Part shown: in pieces, positions 1-8,611 of the stretch
Position numbering within the stretch: the stretch's first letter is position 1
Layout of the letters: the number at the start of each line of letters is the position of its first letter
Notes under the pieces: model-generated
Databases searched by the model: none
What the model was told of the DNA's origin: nothing
The model's input: the letters and a program-made list of their open reading frames with translations, nothing else
NCBI RefSeq assembly: GCF_002531755.2
Contig: NZ_CP035002.1
Span: 372,001-436,000 of the forward strand
DNA: 64,000 nucleotides
Source: Rhizobium acidisoli
GTDB taxonomy: Bacteria; Pseudomonadota; Alphaproteobacteria; Rhizobiales; Rhizobiaceae
Reading direction: 5' to 3'
Position numbers and translations under genes: made by a program

Positions 1-429
1 GATCTCGTCTTCCGTCATCGCATGCGAGCCGTCACTGTCATGATAGCTCGGTCCTCCCGAAGGCGACCAATGCGGATGAAAGGAAAGATCGGAGTCTCCG
101 TGGCTTCCGACATGATAGAGCTGCTGAACGATGACGGCCCCATGCTGCTTGACGCTGTCGGTCAGCCTCTTGAACGCCGGGATGACGGAGTCGTCCGATG
201 TGCGGAAGTTGCCGCGCGTCAGCACGGTGGCCGGATGGACCGGCATCGGCTCGACGACGATCATCGCTGCCCCGCCGATTGCCCGTTCGACATAATAGGC
301 CGTGGTCTGATCGCCCGGCAGCCCATTCACCGACATATTTGCCGTATGGGCGCCGAACACGATCCTGTTGCGCAGCCTATGGCCAGCAAGCGTGATCTCG
401 GAGAAGGTCTTCGGAAAGGAGGTCGTCAT
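1..429 (-). CDS. NADH:flavin oxidoreductase (Old Yellow Enzyme family), N-terminal part, cut by window edge
   Basis: Only the first 143 codons lie in the window and the gene continues past base 1. The start is the ATG at 427-429, preceded by a CAGGA ribosome site. The N-terminus has the TIM-barrel start typical of the family (PFPKTF.. then LRNRIV near residue 20, and HTANMS in place of the usual flavin-site segment), followed by VQQLYHVGSHG near residues 100-110, the equivalent of the conserved QLxHxGR region. This subfamily includes N-methylproline/stachydrine and dimethylglycine-type demethylases of rhizobia. The gene lies 70 bases downstream of a glycine-betaine-type binding protein on the same strand, which favours a role in demethylating a betaine (inference). 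The catalytic centre and any C-terminal Fe-S/FAD domains are outside the window, so the substrate cannot be fixed. Confidence 0.8.
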   Translation of the reverse strand, partial: MTTSFPKTFSEITLAGHRLRNRIVFGAHTANMSVNGLPGDQTTAYYVERAIGGAAMIVVEPMPVHPATVLTRGNFRTSDDSVIPAFKRLTDSVKQHGAVIVQQLYHVGSHGDSDLSFHPHWSPSGGPSYHDSDGSHAMTEDEI

Positions 430-467
430 CTTGGATCCTGGCGGGTTTCACAGTCTGCCGAGCGGAT

Positions 468-490
468 GCGCGGGCCTCGACGGCCCGCGC
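468..490 (-). other. Intercistronic hairpin between binding protein and OYE gene
   Basis: A perfect 9-bp stem GCGCGGGCC/GGCCCGCGC with a 5-base loop lies between the stop of the binding-protein gene and the start of the OYE gene. No T-tract follows on the minus strand. It therefore looks like an mRNA-stabilising or attenuating hairpin rather than a full terminator, a common arrangement behind genes for abundant binding proteins. Confidence 0.5.
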
Positions 491-499
491 GTTTATCGT

Positions 500-1495
500 T
501 CAGAGGGCGGCGGTGATTTTCTCCGCCACATCGGCGCTCAGCCACGACTTCCAGACCTCCGGATGCTCCTTGAAAAAGTGCACAGCGCCGTCGTCGCCGC
601 CCGCCTGGGTATCGGTCATCCACGACATGACCGAACTGACGGTCTGATTGTCCCATGACCTCTTGCGGAGATAGTCTATCACGCCGGCATTTCCGCCTTC
701 CGCCAGTTTCTGCGAGACCAGCGTCACGACATGGTCCTTCGGCCACTCGTTCTTCTTCGGATCGGGACAATCGGCAACGGTGTTGCAGCGCTTCCACTCC
801 GCCGCATCATTGGGGACGCCGGCATCGAGACGCACCATGGAATATTTCCCAAGAAGGGCGGTCGGCGACCAGTAATAGCCCATCCAGCCCTCCTTGTGCT
901 CATAGGCCCGCGCCATGGCGCCGTCGAGACCGGCCTGGGTTCCGGGATCGACGAGGTCGAAGCCCTTGGCCTCGCCGCCATGGGCCTTGAAAAGCTGGGC
1001 AGTGACGACCGAGCCGCCCGAACCCGTCGGGCCGTTGAAGACCGCTCCTTTCGCCGTATTCTCGGGCGCCGGGAAAAGCTCCGGATGCGCGAAGGCATCA
1101 TCGACCGTCTTGATCTCGGGGTGAGCGTCGACGATGAATTTCGGTATATACCAACCCTGGATGCCGCCGTCGGACAAGGCCGGTCCGATATTTACAATTC
1201 TGTGCTCGTCGACGCCGCGTTTGACGATCTCAGGGACGAGATCGACCCAGGCCTCGCCGGCAATGTCGGGCTGGCCTTTTTCCACCATCGAGGTGATCGT
1301 CGGCACGGTATCGCCGGGCACGAACTCCACCTGACAGCCGAAACCGTGCTCGAGGATGAATTTGTCGACGTGGGCGAGAAGTTCGCCGCTTTGCCAGTTC
1401 ATGTTGGCGACGGTGACGGTGCCGCAAGCGGCGTTGGCATTGGATGCGATGCCGGCGATCAACGCGACCGTCGAAATTGCGAGAAGATTCTTCAT
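500..1495 (-). CDS. Glycine betaine/proline-type ABC substrate-binding protein (OpuAC/ProX family)
   Basis: 331 aa. Starts at the ATG at 1493-1495 (MKNLLAIS), which gives a clean signal peptide of about 22 residues ending ANA-AC. The open frame extends further upstream but without a better start. The mature protein has the OpuAC pattern: TVTVANMNWQSGEL at the beginning, then AWVDLVPE and aromatic-rich segments (GYYWSPTALLG) of the kind that form the cation-pi box for quaternary amines. Expected role: periplasmic capture of glycine betaine, proline betaine or a related compound. No permease or ATPase is adjacent, so it probably serves a transporter encoded outside the window. It is cotranscribed with the OYE-type oxidoreductase and divergent from a GlxA/AraC regulator, which suggests a betaine utilisation unit. 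Confidence 0.85.
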   Translation of the reverse strand: MKNLLAISTVALIAGIASNANAACGTVTVANMNWQSGELLAHVDKFILEHGFGCQVEFVPGDTVPTITSMVEKGQPDIAGEAWVDLVPEIVKRGVDEHRIVNIGPALSDGGIQGWYIPKFIVDAHPEIKTVDDAFAHPELFPAPENTAKGAVFNGPTGSGGSVVTAQLFKAHGGEAKGFDLVDPGTQAGLDGAMARAYEHKEGWMGYYWSPTALLGKYSMVRLDAGVPNDAAEWKRCNTVADCPDPKKNEWPKDHVVTLVSQKLAEGGNAGVIDYLRKRSWDNQTVSSVMSWMTDTQAGGDDGAVHFFKEHPEVWKSWLSADVAEKITAAL

Positions 1496-1641
1496 TATGT
1501 TCCCCTTTTGCGCTTTGGCATGTCTGCTTGGCGGGAGGGAATGGCGGTTTTCCGAGTCTCGGACCGCGCCTCCCAACGCAAATCGATGGTATTTGTCTTG
1601 GTTGCCGCGGTATTGTACGTTTAGGACAATTTCCATGGTCC

Positions 1642-1657
1642 GGAGGACCTTCGTTTG
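1642..1657 (+). promoter_or_regulatory. Ribosome binding site deciding a TTG start
   Basis: GGAGG at 1642-1646 stands 8 bases before the TTG at 1655-1657. The nearby ATG at 1635 is out of frame, so the regulator most likely begins at this TTG. Confidence 0.6.
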
Positions 1658-2680
1658 CAGCGCGACTACTCCCAGCTGGGGCCGAGCAAACCGCCGCCCG
1701 AGATCACCTCTCCGCTCAGAGTGGGGATCGTCGCGACACCGAATTTCACGCTGATGCCGCTTGCCTGCTTCACGGATTTTCTTCGGCTTGCAGGCGACGA
1801 AGGTGATTTCAGCCGGCGGATCTATTGTGACTGGGAGCTGCTGTCGCACAATCTCGATCCGATACGGTCGAGCTGCGGCCTGGAACTGACACCCGGCAGG
1901 ACATACGGAAATCCCAGCGATTACGACTTCATCGTCGTGCACGGAGGCATACTCCATGCCGACCACAGGATCCCGCCGGAACTCTACGACTTCGTCACTG
2001 CGGCCGTTCGCAACGGCGTGCCGGTGGCCGGCAATTGTTCGGGAAGTTTCGTGCTGGCCGAGGCGGGCCTGCTCGCCGGGAAGAAATGCGCCGTCCATTT
2101 CACGCTGGCGGGGCTACTTCGCCAGACTTTTCCGGATATCACTCCCGTGACCGACCGGCCGGTCGTGGTCGACGGGAACGTCATCACCTGTCCCGGCGGA
2201 TTGGCGTCGATCAAGCTTGCAATGTATCTGGTCTCGAATGCCTGCGGGGAATCCCGTGCCCACAAGGCGTTCCACTATCTCCTCGGCGATCACGGCTTCG
2301 ACAGGCAAGGCGCGATCGAAGAGCCCGATCTCGGCATGAAGTGCGGGGATCGCCGCGTGGCGAATGCGATCGGGCTGATGCGGCAGAAGATGTACGAACT
2401 CTGTTCGCTCGCCGACATTGCGGCGAGTGTGGGTACATCGGAACGGGAGCTTTCCCGGCTTTTCCAAAAACATCTGCAGGTCGCTCCCGGCGAATATTGG
2501 CGCCAGATGCGCCTGAAAGCCGCAAAGTGGATGGTGCTCAACAGCGATCGGTCGATCGCCCAGATCGCCTATGAATGCGGCTTTACCGATTGCGCCCATC
2601 TGGTGAACTGGTTCAGACGCACCTATCACGTCACGCCTGCAAAACTCCGCAGATCGCATCGCGAATTGGGAGTGCGCTGA
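1655..2680 (+). CDS. GlxA-family transcriptional regulator (DJ-1/PfpI-like domain plus AraC HTH)
   Basis: 341 aa. Residues about 21-190 form a class I glutamine-amidotransferase/DJ-1-like sensing domain, including the nucleophile-elbow segment GNCSGSFVLAEAGLL with its cysteine. Residues about 235-335 form two AraC helix-turn-helix motifs (LADIAASVGTSERELSRLF and IAQIAYECGFTDCAHLVNWF). This family includes GbdR, CdhR and ArgR of Pseudomonas, which sense betaines, carnitine or arginine. The gene is divergent from the OpuAC binding protein and OYE genes (159-base shared upstream region), so it is probably their activator (inference). The start is a TTG behind GGAGG. It converges with the cysteine-hydrolase gene, 11 bases away. 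Confidence 0.85.
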   Translation: MQRDYSQLGPSKPPPEITSPLRVGIVATPNFTLMPLACFTDFLRLAGDEGDFSRRIYCDWELLSHNLDPIRSSCGLELTPGRTYGNPSDYDFIVVHGGILHADHRIPPELYDFVTAAVRNGVPVAGNCSGSFVLAEAGLLAGKKCAVHFTLAGLLRQTFPDITPVTDRPVVVDGNVITCPGGLASIKLAMYLVSNACGESRAHKAFHYLLGDHGFDRQGAIEEPDLGMKCGDRRVANAIGLMRQKMYELCSLADIAASVGTSERELSRLFQKHLQVAPGEYWRQMRLKAAKWMVLNSDRSIAQIAYECGFTDCAHLVNWFRRTYHVTPAKLRRSHRELGVR

Positions 2681-2691
2681 CGGGAGCTGTT

Positions 2692-3279
2692 TCAGCCAAC
2701 ATCCCGCAAAAATTCCTCGGTCTCCATCAATTCTAGCTGGACGGAAAACCGATCGTGCAGAAGCTCCAGCGACGCGTCATAGGTGTCATCGGCGCTGCTG
2801 CAGACGGCGTCCTTCAGCACGATCACACGATAGCCGAGATCGATGGCGCCAAGTGTCGTTGCAAGCACACAGACATCGGTTTCACCGCCCGTAATCACAA
2901 GCGTATCGACCCGCTCCGATTGAAGGATCGGATGAAGGCGGCCGTCGATCCAGGGGGAATAGGTACGTTTGTCGAAGTGCCTTGCCGGCGGAACCAGTGA
3001 CGCCAGCGATGCGGCCAGATCGACGAGGTCGCGCGGAAGATGCTCGCCGGTCATCATCCACCATTTCCGGTAATATTCCCGCCATTTCCCCGGCATCTCG
3101 TCCGCTTGATCGGGCGGCAGGAAGCGGGTAAAAATCGTTCGGGAGGGGTGCCGTCCGGCGAGTTCCTCGATCTGCGGCGAGACTCGCGCCATCCAGGGCA
3201 CATGCCACGGCGTGTCTTCGGCAAACATCCGCTGCATGTCGACGCAAAGGTGCCGCCACTCGCCGATCTCGCCCATCAC
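2692..3279 (-). CDS. Cysteine hydrolase, isochorismatase family
   Basis: 195 aa. The catalytic triad of the family is visible: Asp14 (VDMQ), Lys104 (FDKRTYS) and Cys137 (GGETDVCVLAT), with the cis-peptide-type GGETDVCV loop. Members hydrolyse amides such as nicotinamide, N-carbamoylsarcosine or ureidoacrylate, or the vinyl ether of isochorismate. The specific substrate cannot be read from the sequence. The next gene on the same strand (the betaine binding protein) lies beyond the oppositely oriented regulator, so it is probably transcribed alone. The N-terminus has two adjacent ATG codons. An N-carbamoylsarcosine-amidase-like role would fit a betaine/sarcosine context but is only a guess. Confidence 0.8.
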   Translation of the reverse strand: MMGEIGEWRHLCVDMQRMFAEDTPWHVPWMARVSPQIEELAGRHPSRTIFTRFLPPDQADEMPGKWREYYRKWWMMTGEHLPRDLVDLAASLASLVPPARHFDKRTYSPWIDGRLHPILQSERVDTLVITGGETDVCVLATTLGAIDLGYRVIVLKDAVCSSADDTYDASLELLHDRFSVQLELMETEEFLRDVG

Positions 3280-3351
3280 ATCCTCCGTTCTCCGGCGTCA
3301 ACCTCCGCCTGCGGCGAAAGTTCCGGTAGCTGGCGGAAGTTCCGAAGCTTT

Positions 3352-5751
3352 TCAGGCGACCGCGTCTGGAGCGATCGTCAGCGATCCGGCGGCGCTCTCA
3401 GGTTCCCGGAAACAGTCGAGTTCGCGCAGAGGAACCGGTTTGGAGAAGAAATAGCCCTGGAGGTCGGTGCAGCCGAGGGCGGCCAGAAAGTCGCGTTGAT
3501 ATTCTGTTTCAACCCCTTCCGCCGTCGTCGAGATGCCGAGGTTGCGGCTGAGCGCGACGATGGCGCCGATGATCGCTGCCCCATTTGCCTTTGTGCCAAG
3601 CAGCGAGACGAATGATCGATCGATCTTGATGCGGTCGATGTCGAAGCGCATCAGGTGGCTAAGGCATGAAAAGCCGGTTCCGAAATCATCCAGCGAAATC
3701 TGAATACCCCGGCTGCGCAGCGACTTCAGCACCGAATAGACGTCGGAATTATCCTCGATCAGCGAAGATTCGGTGAGCTCCAGCTCAAGCCGCGACGGCG
3801 GCAGCCCGCTCTCTTCAAGCACGGCGAAAACTTCCTCGGCAAAATTCGGCCGCCGCAACTGGGCGGGCGACACATTAACGGCAACAAACGTATCGTCAGG
3901 CCATTTGCAGGCGGCTCGGCAGGCTTCGCGCAACACCCAGAAACCGAGAGCGTCGATGAGGCCGCCCTCCTCGGCGACAGGGATGAAGCTGGCGGGCGTC
4001 AACAACCCGCGCTGGCTGTGACGCCAGCGCACCAGGGCCTCTGCGCCCGAGGCAGAATATCCGCCCTCGGCGCGGTGCACCGTCTGGTAATAGACCTCGA
4101 GCGAACCGAAGTCCGGCCTGTTTGCAATGGCATCCGAGCGTGGACCGGCGGATGAGGCCGTGCCTTTGGCCAGAACTTCGCGCAATTCGTTCTTGAGAAT
4201 GTCGCGCGCGTTTCTGCCGCCGTCCATGGACGGCGAATAGACCCGCCATTGACCTCTCCCGCCCATCTTTGCTTCGTAGAGGGCGACGTCGGCATAGCGC
4301 ATGATGTCGTCGGCATTCCGGCCGGCATCCGGCACGACGGTGACGCCGATCGAGCCGCCGACGCGGGCGACCGCCTCGCCGCGCAAAAGCGGGAAGGGCT
4401 TGCCAAGTTCGGCAACGATCGCCTCGCAGATTGCCGGCAAAACTTGATCATAATCTTTGATGTCCCGGAGAAGCAGCGCAAATTCGTCGCCTCCGAGCCG
4501 GGCAAGCGTGTCGCCTGGACGCAGTATGGAGCGGATTCGCTCCGCAGCCATCCTGATGAGTTCATCGCCGGCTGCATGGCCGAACGTGTCATTCACGGCT
4601 TTAAAGCGGTCGAGGTCGAGAAGCGCAACGGCCGAGCGCTCGGTCGAATTCCGGGTCTCGGCCAGGCACGCGTCGAACCGCATCGCAAACAATGCCCGAT
4701 TGGGAAGGTCCGTCAGCACATCATGCAAGGCAAGCTGGCGGGCATGCAGCTCGCTTTTCTTCAATTCGCCGAGACTGCTTCGCAGGCGCACAAGCAGCAC
4801 CGAAAACAGGACCGCGATCACCAGGGCTGCGATCGAAAGCGCCGGCATCAAACGGCCGATGACCCTCGAACCCGGAAGATCGGGCCGCCAGACGATGAAG
4901 CCGATCGGTTCGCCGTTTGCCGTCGCGTCGATCTGAAACGCGACCTCGTTCTCGTCGGCGTCGGCGGTGCGCGCGAAGCGCGCGCCGTTGAGCCCCTGTT
5001 GCCGGCTCAATTCGTCGAGCGCCGCACCATCGATAAACCGAACGACAATCAGGAACTGCCGCATCGGCTGCTGCCGACCCCGATCGGCGTCGTTGATGGC
5101 GACGACGCCGACGATCGTCGGGCGGCCTTCCAGCCGCATCAGATTGGCCAACGCACGGTTGGAGCCGGCGGCACTCGCAAGGCGGCTTTCCATCGAGGCC
5201 GGCGTTCGTTCGGACGCCGTCCCTTGTCTTACCCCCAGGCGGGCATCTTGAAGGAGAGGCAGAAACAGAGGTTTCATCCAGCGATAACGCTTTTCCGTCT
5301 GGGCGTCCGCCAGCATGAGCAGCTGGGCCTTCTCGTCGACAACAAAAGCCTGGTCGTAGCCGAAAGCGGACATTGCGGTCTGGCTGATCGCACTGCCGGC
5401 TGCTGCCGTCAGGACGGCGTCGAGACTGGAGGAGCCCCCGGTTGAACGGGCGGCAGGATAAACGCGGGTGAGATAACCGTTGCCGAACTGGCCGATAACA
5501 TGTGCGACCTGATCGACCTGCTCCCGCAGCCGCGCATTCACCAGCTGGCGCTGGCGATCAAGGGCGGCGGCATCGCTTTCGGTTCCTGCCCACAGCGCCG
5601 ATAAAACGACGAGACCAATCGCTCCAAGCCCGCTGACGGCGATCAGAAAGAGAATCCTTCCCGAGGCGATCCAGGATTGCTGAAACGTATTGGAGCTGGA
5701 AGGAACAACGATGTGCAAGCCTAAACCCCTGACACCACCACACGGGCGCAT
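3352..5751 (-). CDS. Membrane GGDEF/EAL cyclic-di-GMP signalling protein with CHASE4-like periplasmic domain
   Basis: 799 aa. One membrane helix near residues 31-53, an extracytoplasmic domain of CHASE4 type to about 290, and a second helix near 300-322. A GGDEF domain follows (RLGGDEFALLL near 415-425), then a complete EAL domain (AEALVRW near 569, NVSPAQL, ELTES, DDFGTG, IKIDRSF and the late EGVETEYQ/LQGYFFSKP motif). Both active sites keep their key residues, so diguanylate cyclase and phosphodiesterase activity are both possible. Bifunctional proteins of this kind usually favour one. It is divergent from an amino-acid binding protein (91 bases between starts). The start at 5751 is an ATG, and the exact N-terminus is uncertain because the first 25 residues are not obviously structured. 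Confidence 0.9.
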   Translation of the reverse strand: MRPCGGVRGLGLHIVVPSSSNTFQQSWIASGRILFLIAVSGLGAIGLVVLSALWAGTESDAAALDRQRQLVNARLREQVDQVAHVIGQFGNGYLTRVYPAARSTGGSSSLDAVLTAAAGSAISQTAMSAFGYDQAFVVDEKAQLLMLADAQTEKRYRWMKPLFLPLLQDARLGVRQGTASERTPASMESRLASAAGSNRALANLMRLEGRPTIVGVVAINDADRGRQQPMRQFLIVVRFIDGAALDELSRQQGLNGARFARTADADENEVAFQIDATANGEPIGFIVWRPDLPGSRVIGRLMPALSIAALVIAVLFSVLLVRLRSSLGELKKSELHARQLALHDVLTDLPNRALFAMRFDACLAETRNSTERSAVALLDLDRFKAVNDTFGHAAGDELIRMAAERIRSILRPGDTLARLGGDEFALLLRDIKDYDQVLPAICEAIVAELGKPFPLLRGEAVARVGGSIGVTVVPDAGRNADDIMRYADVALYEAKMGGRGQWRVYSPSMDGGRNARDILKNELREVLAKGTASSAGPRSDAIANRPDFGSLEVYYQTVHRAEGGYSASGAEALVRWRHSQRGLLTPASFIPVAEEGGLIDALGFWVLREACRAACKWPDDTFVAVNVSPAQLRRPNFAEEVFAVLEESGLPPSRLELELTESSLIEDNSDVYSVLKSLRSRGIQISLDDFGTGFSCLSHLMRFDIDRIKIDRSFVSLLGTKANGAAIIGAIVALSRNLGISTTAEGVETEYQRDFLAALGCTDLQGYFFSKPVPLRELDCFREPESAAGSLTIAPDAVA

Positions 5752-5842
5752 GCGTCGACGCTAACAAAGAAGCGTTCACGTAGAATTAAAAGCTAGGGCG
5801 CACTATGGGCGAGATCGATTACGCCCCAAGGAGCTCCCGACG

Positions 5843-6649
5843 ATGCTGCGCATATCCCTTCAGACGATGTTGCGCGCAGCGCTGATGGCGGGCGGGCTGG
5901 GTATCTTCTTGGCCGCAGCCTTGCCATTACAGGCGGCCGCGCAAGATCAGATGCCGATGCGAATTGCCGTCGAAGGCGCATTTCCGCCCTTCAACTATCT
6001 CGATGCCAACAACAAGCTTCAGGGTTTCGACATCGATATCGCCAATGCGCTTTGCGAGGTCGGCAAGTTCGAATGCCAGTTCATCATCGAGAAATGGGAC
6101 GATATCATCCCCAATCTCGTCGCCGATAAATACGATGCGATCATCTCGTCCATGTCGATGAGCCTCGAGCGGCGGCAAAAGGTTGCCTTCACGGAGAAAT
6201 ACTACAACAGCCCGTCGGTATTCATCGCCCGGAAAGATTCGCCGATCAGCGATGTCAGCCCCGCTGCCCTCAGCGGCAAAATCCTCGGGGTAACGTCGTC
6301 GACGGCGCAGGAATCCTACGCCAACCATCTTTATCCGGAGATGAAAAAGAAGGTCTTCCGGTCTTCGCCTGAATTGTACAAGGGATTGTCGGACGGCAGC
6401 GTCGATATCATCCTGGAGGACAAACTCGCCATTTACGACTGGATCGCCAATACGAAGGCTGGAACTTGCTGCGAGTTCAAAGGACCGGATCTGGTCGACG
6501 TCACATATTTCGGTGAAGGTGCCGGTATCGCGCTGCGCCTGGATGACAAAGAACGCCTTACGCGCTTGAACGAAGCGTTGAAGACCATCAAGGCGGACGG
6601 GACCTATGACATGATCAACGCAAAATATTTCCCATTCAGCATCGAGTAG
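5843..6649 (+). CDS. Polar amino-acid ABC transporter substrate-binding protein (SBP_bac_3 family), orphan
   Basis: 268 aa. Signal peptide of about 33 residues ending QAAAQ. The mature protein follows the lysine/arginine/ornithine-binding fold: IAVEGAFPPFNY, GFDIDIANALC, WDDIIPNLVADKYDAIISSMSMS, and the C-terminal helix ADGTYDMINAKYF. Length is normal for the family. AAGGAG at 5827-5832 is a good ribosome site before the ATG. No permease or ATPase genes are adjacent, so it must supply a transporter elsewhere. It resembles the internally deleted binding protein at 58348-58746 and could in principle replace it (inference). A strong hairpin terminator follows. Confidence 0.88.
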   Translation: MLRISLQTMLRAALMAGGLGIFLAAALPLQAAAQDQMPMRIAVEGAFPPFNYLDANNKLQGFDIDIANALCEVGKFECQFIIEKWDDIIPNLVADKYDAIISSMSMSLERRQKVAFTEKYYNSPSVFIARKDSPISDVSPAALSGKILGVTSSTAQESYANHLYPEMKKKVFRSSPELYKGLSDGSVDIILEDKLAIYDWIANTKAGTCCEFKGPDLVDVTYFGEGAGIALRLDDKERLTRLNEALKTIKADGTYDMINAKYFPFSIE

Positions 6650-6688
6650 TTTGCCGATAGATTCTTAGTCAGTGAGAGATTCAAAATG

Positions 6689-6728
6689 TTGCAGCGCCGC
6701 GCATCTGAAAAGAAGCGCGGCGCTGCAA
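6689..6728. terminator. Bidirectional hairpin terminator between convergent genes
   Basis: A perfect 14-bp inverted repeat TTGCAGCGCCGCGC/GCGCGGCGCTGCAA with a 12-base A-rich loop lies between the converging binding-protein and formaldehyde-dehydrogenase genes. The right arm is followed only by a short GTTT run, so termination may rely on the very stable stem. Confidence 0.7.
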
Positions 6729-6750
6729 GTTTGGTCTCCAGTCTTTGGCG

Positions 6751-7941
6751 CTAGGCGGCTTTCGCCACCTCGCCGTGCGGATCGAGAACGAATTTCGTCG
6801 CCGCTCCGTGGTCGAAGCTCTCATAGCCTGCGGCAGCTTCGTCGAGCGGAATGACCTTGGCGTTGACGATATCGGCAATCGGCAGCCGGTCGTGCAGGAT
6901 CGCCTGCATAAGCTGCCGATTATACTTGAGCACCGGCGTCTGGCCGGTGTGGAAGGACTGCGCCTTGGCCCAGCCGAGGCCGAAGCGGAGCGACAGATTG
7001 CCGTGTTTGGCAGCATTGTCGACGGCGCCCGGATCCTCGGTGACGTAGAGGCCCGGAATACCGATCGAACCTGCGGCGCGGGTGATCTCCATCATCTGAT
7101 TGAGCACGATCGCCGGCTGTTCGCCGCCCGAATGGCCGCGCGCCTCGAAGCCGACCGCGTCGATAGCACTGTCCACTTCATTGCTGCCGACGACCTGGGC
7201 GATCATGTCGCCGAGGCGGTCGCTCTTGGAGAGATCGATCGGTTCGAAACCGACCTTTGCCGCATGCGCCAGGCGATCCTTGTTGAAGTCACCAATCATG
7301 ACGACGGCGGCGCCGAGGATGCGCGCCGAAGCGGCAGCCGCAAGGCCGACAGGGCCGGCGCCTGCGACGTAGACGGTCGATCCGACCCCGACGCCTGCGC
7401 GCACCGCGCCATGGAAGCCGGTGGGCAGAATATCGGAGAGCATGGTGAGATCGCGGATCTTCGCCATCGCCCTGTCCCGATCGGGGATTTTGAGCAGATT
7501 GAAATCGGCGTAGGGAATGGTGACGTAGCGCGCCTGTCCGCCGATCCAGCCGCCCATGTCGACATAACCGTAAGCGCCGCCGGCGCGGGCCGGATTGACC
7601 GTCAGGCAGACGCCGGTATCCTGGGACTTGCAGCAGCGGCAACGGCCGCAGGCGACATTGAACGGCACCGAGACGATATCGCCGATGTCGAGCATCTCGA
7701 CGTCGACGCCTTTCTCGATGATCTCGCCGGTGATTTCATGACCGAGCACCAGGCCTGGCATTGCCGTCGTGCGGCCGCGGACCATGTGCTGGTCGGAGCC
7801 GCAGATATTGGTGGAGATCACCTTCAGGATGACGCCGTGCTCGATGCGGCGGCCGTCGGGCGCTTCCAGCTTCGGGTCGTCGATGTCGCGAACTTCGACC
7901 TTGCCCGGCCTCAAATAAACGACGCCTCTATTCTTGCTCAT
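6751..7941 (-). CDS. fdhA: Glutathione-independent formaldehyde dehydrogenase (zinc alcohol dehydrogenase family)
   Basis: 396 aa, the usual length for the Pseudomonas-type enzyme (about 399). Starts at the ATG at 7939-7941 behind GGGAGGA. Visible motifs: MSKNRGVVYLRPG at the N-terminus, the catalytic zinc segment TNICGSDQHMVRGRT, GHEITGE, the structural zinc cysteine cluster CGRCRCCKSQDTGVC, and the NAD-binding GAGPVGL turn. It oxidises formaldehyde to formate with tightly bound NAD and no glutathione. In this neighbourhood it could deal with formaldehyde released by demethylation of betaines (inference, supported by the OYE-type enzyme at the left edge). The same frame stays open for 126 codons upstream, but the strong ribosome site fixes this start. 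Confidence 0.9.
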   Translation of the reverse strand: MSKNRGVVYLRPGKVEVRDIDDPKLEAPDGRRIEHGVILKVISTNICGSDQHMVRGRTTAMPGLVLGHEITGEIIEKGVDVEMLDIGDIVSVPFNVACGRCRCCKSQDTGVCLTVNPARAGGAYGYVDMGGWIGGQARYVTIPYADFNLLKIPDRDRAMAKIRDLTMLSDILPTGFHGAVRAGVGVGSTVYVAGAGPVGLAAAASARILGAAVVMIGDFNKDRLAHAAKVGFEPIDLSKSDRLGDMIAQVVGSNEVDSAIDAVGFEARGHSGGEQPAIVLNQMMEITRAAGSIGIPGLYVTEDPGAVDNAAKHGNLSLRFGLGWAKAQSFHTGQTPVLKYNRQLMQAILHDRLPIADIVNAKVIPLDEAAAGYESFDHGAATKFVLDPHGEVAKAA

Positions 7942-8611
7942 GGATTCCTCCCATTCGTTGAATGCCTCGATCTGCAACCGATGCAATCGATGGCAATTTT
8001 TCCTCCGGCCTGCCTCCTCTGCAGCCCGGTATTCACAACGCCGCATCGGGCGATATTCGAATTTCGCAAATAGGCGGGGACAGATTGGATGGAGGGGAAG
8101 AGTGAAGACGACGGGTCTGGCCTGTCGTTTCCGCTCGTCATCGCCGCCGCAATCCGCCGATTTGCTGCGCAAAGAGCTGGTTTCGGACTCCAGAACCTCC
8201 TTTCGATTCATCTTGGAATCTTCGGTCGGCCTTCCAACGGTTCTGTCGCCAGTGACGAGCGCCTTGAACATCACAAACAAACCATGCCCGGCGGAAAACA
8301 GCGCCCGAAAAAACGACATGGGCGCAACTCAAAGACGACAGTCGGAAAACTGCGATAGCTTGCCGCCGGAAGATATGAGTTGATCCCCGGAATAGGGCGG
8401 TTTTCCGGATCGGTTCAGAAGTTTGAATTACAGCTCTCCGATCAAATGACTTGAGCGATGCAGGGTTTCTCCGCCGGTTGTCGCGCTGTGATCGCCTCTG
8501 TCCGACCAGCGGCGGATGCCGTTGCCAATCGTGATTGGACATCGGCTGCGACCTGAGCCACGCTATTTTTGGGAGCGGACCATCTATTTTTCTCGGAGAT
8601 AGGAGGCCGAA
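7942..8611. other. Gene-poor stretch of 670 bases
   Basis: It lies upstream of both the minus-strand formaldehyde dehydrogenase and the plus-strand hypothetical gene, so it should hold promoters for both. Short open frames exist on both strands (for example 8089-8358 plus and a 126-codon extension in the fdhA frame), but none has a convincing ribosome site or recognisable protein features. No RNA gene or clear terminator was recognised. Confidence 0.5.

Noticed and set aside
5807..5826. Short inverted repeat GGGCG/CGCCC before the orphan binding protein as a possible riboswitch
   Set aside because: A 5-bp stem alone; no conserved aptamer core could be recognised.
7942..8319. In-frame upstream extension of the formaldehyde dehydrogenase (126 codons)
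   Set aside because: GGGAGGA and the family N-terminus fix the start at 7941; the extension has no ribosome site.
8089..8358. 89-codon frame in the gap before the hypothetical gene
   Set aside because: Weak start context and no recognisable features; not convincing as a gene, though it cannot be excluded.
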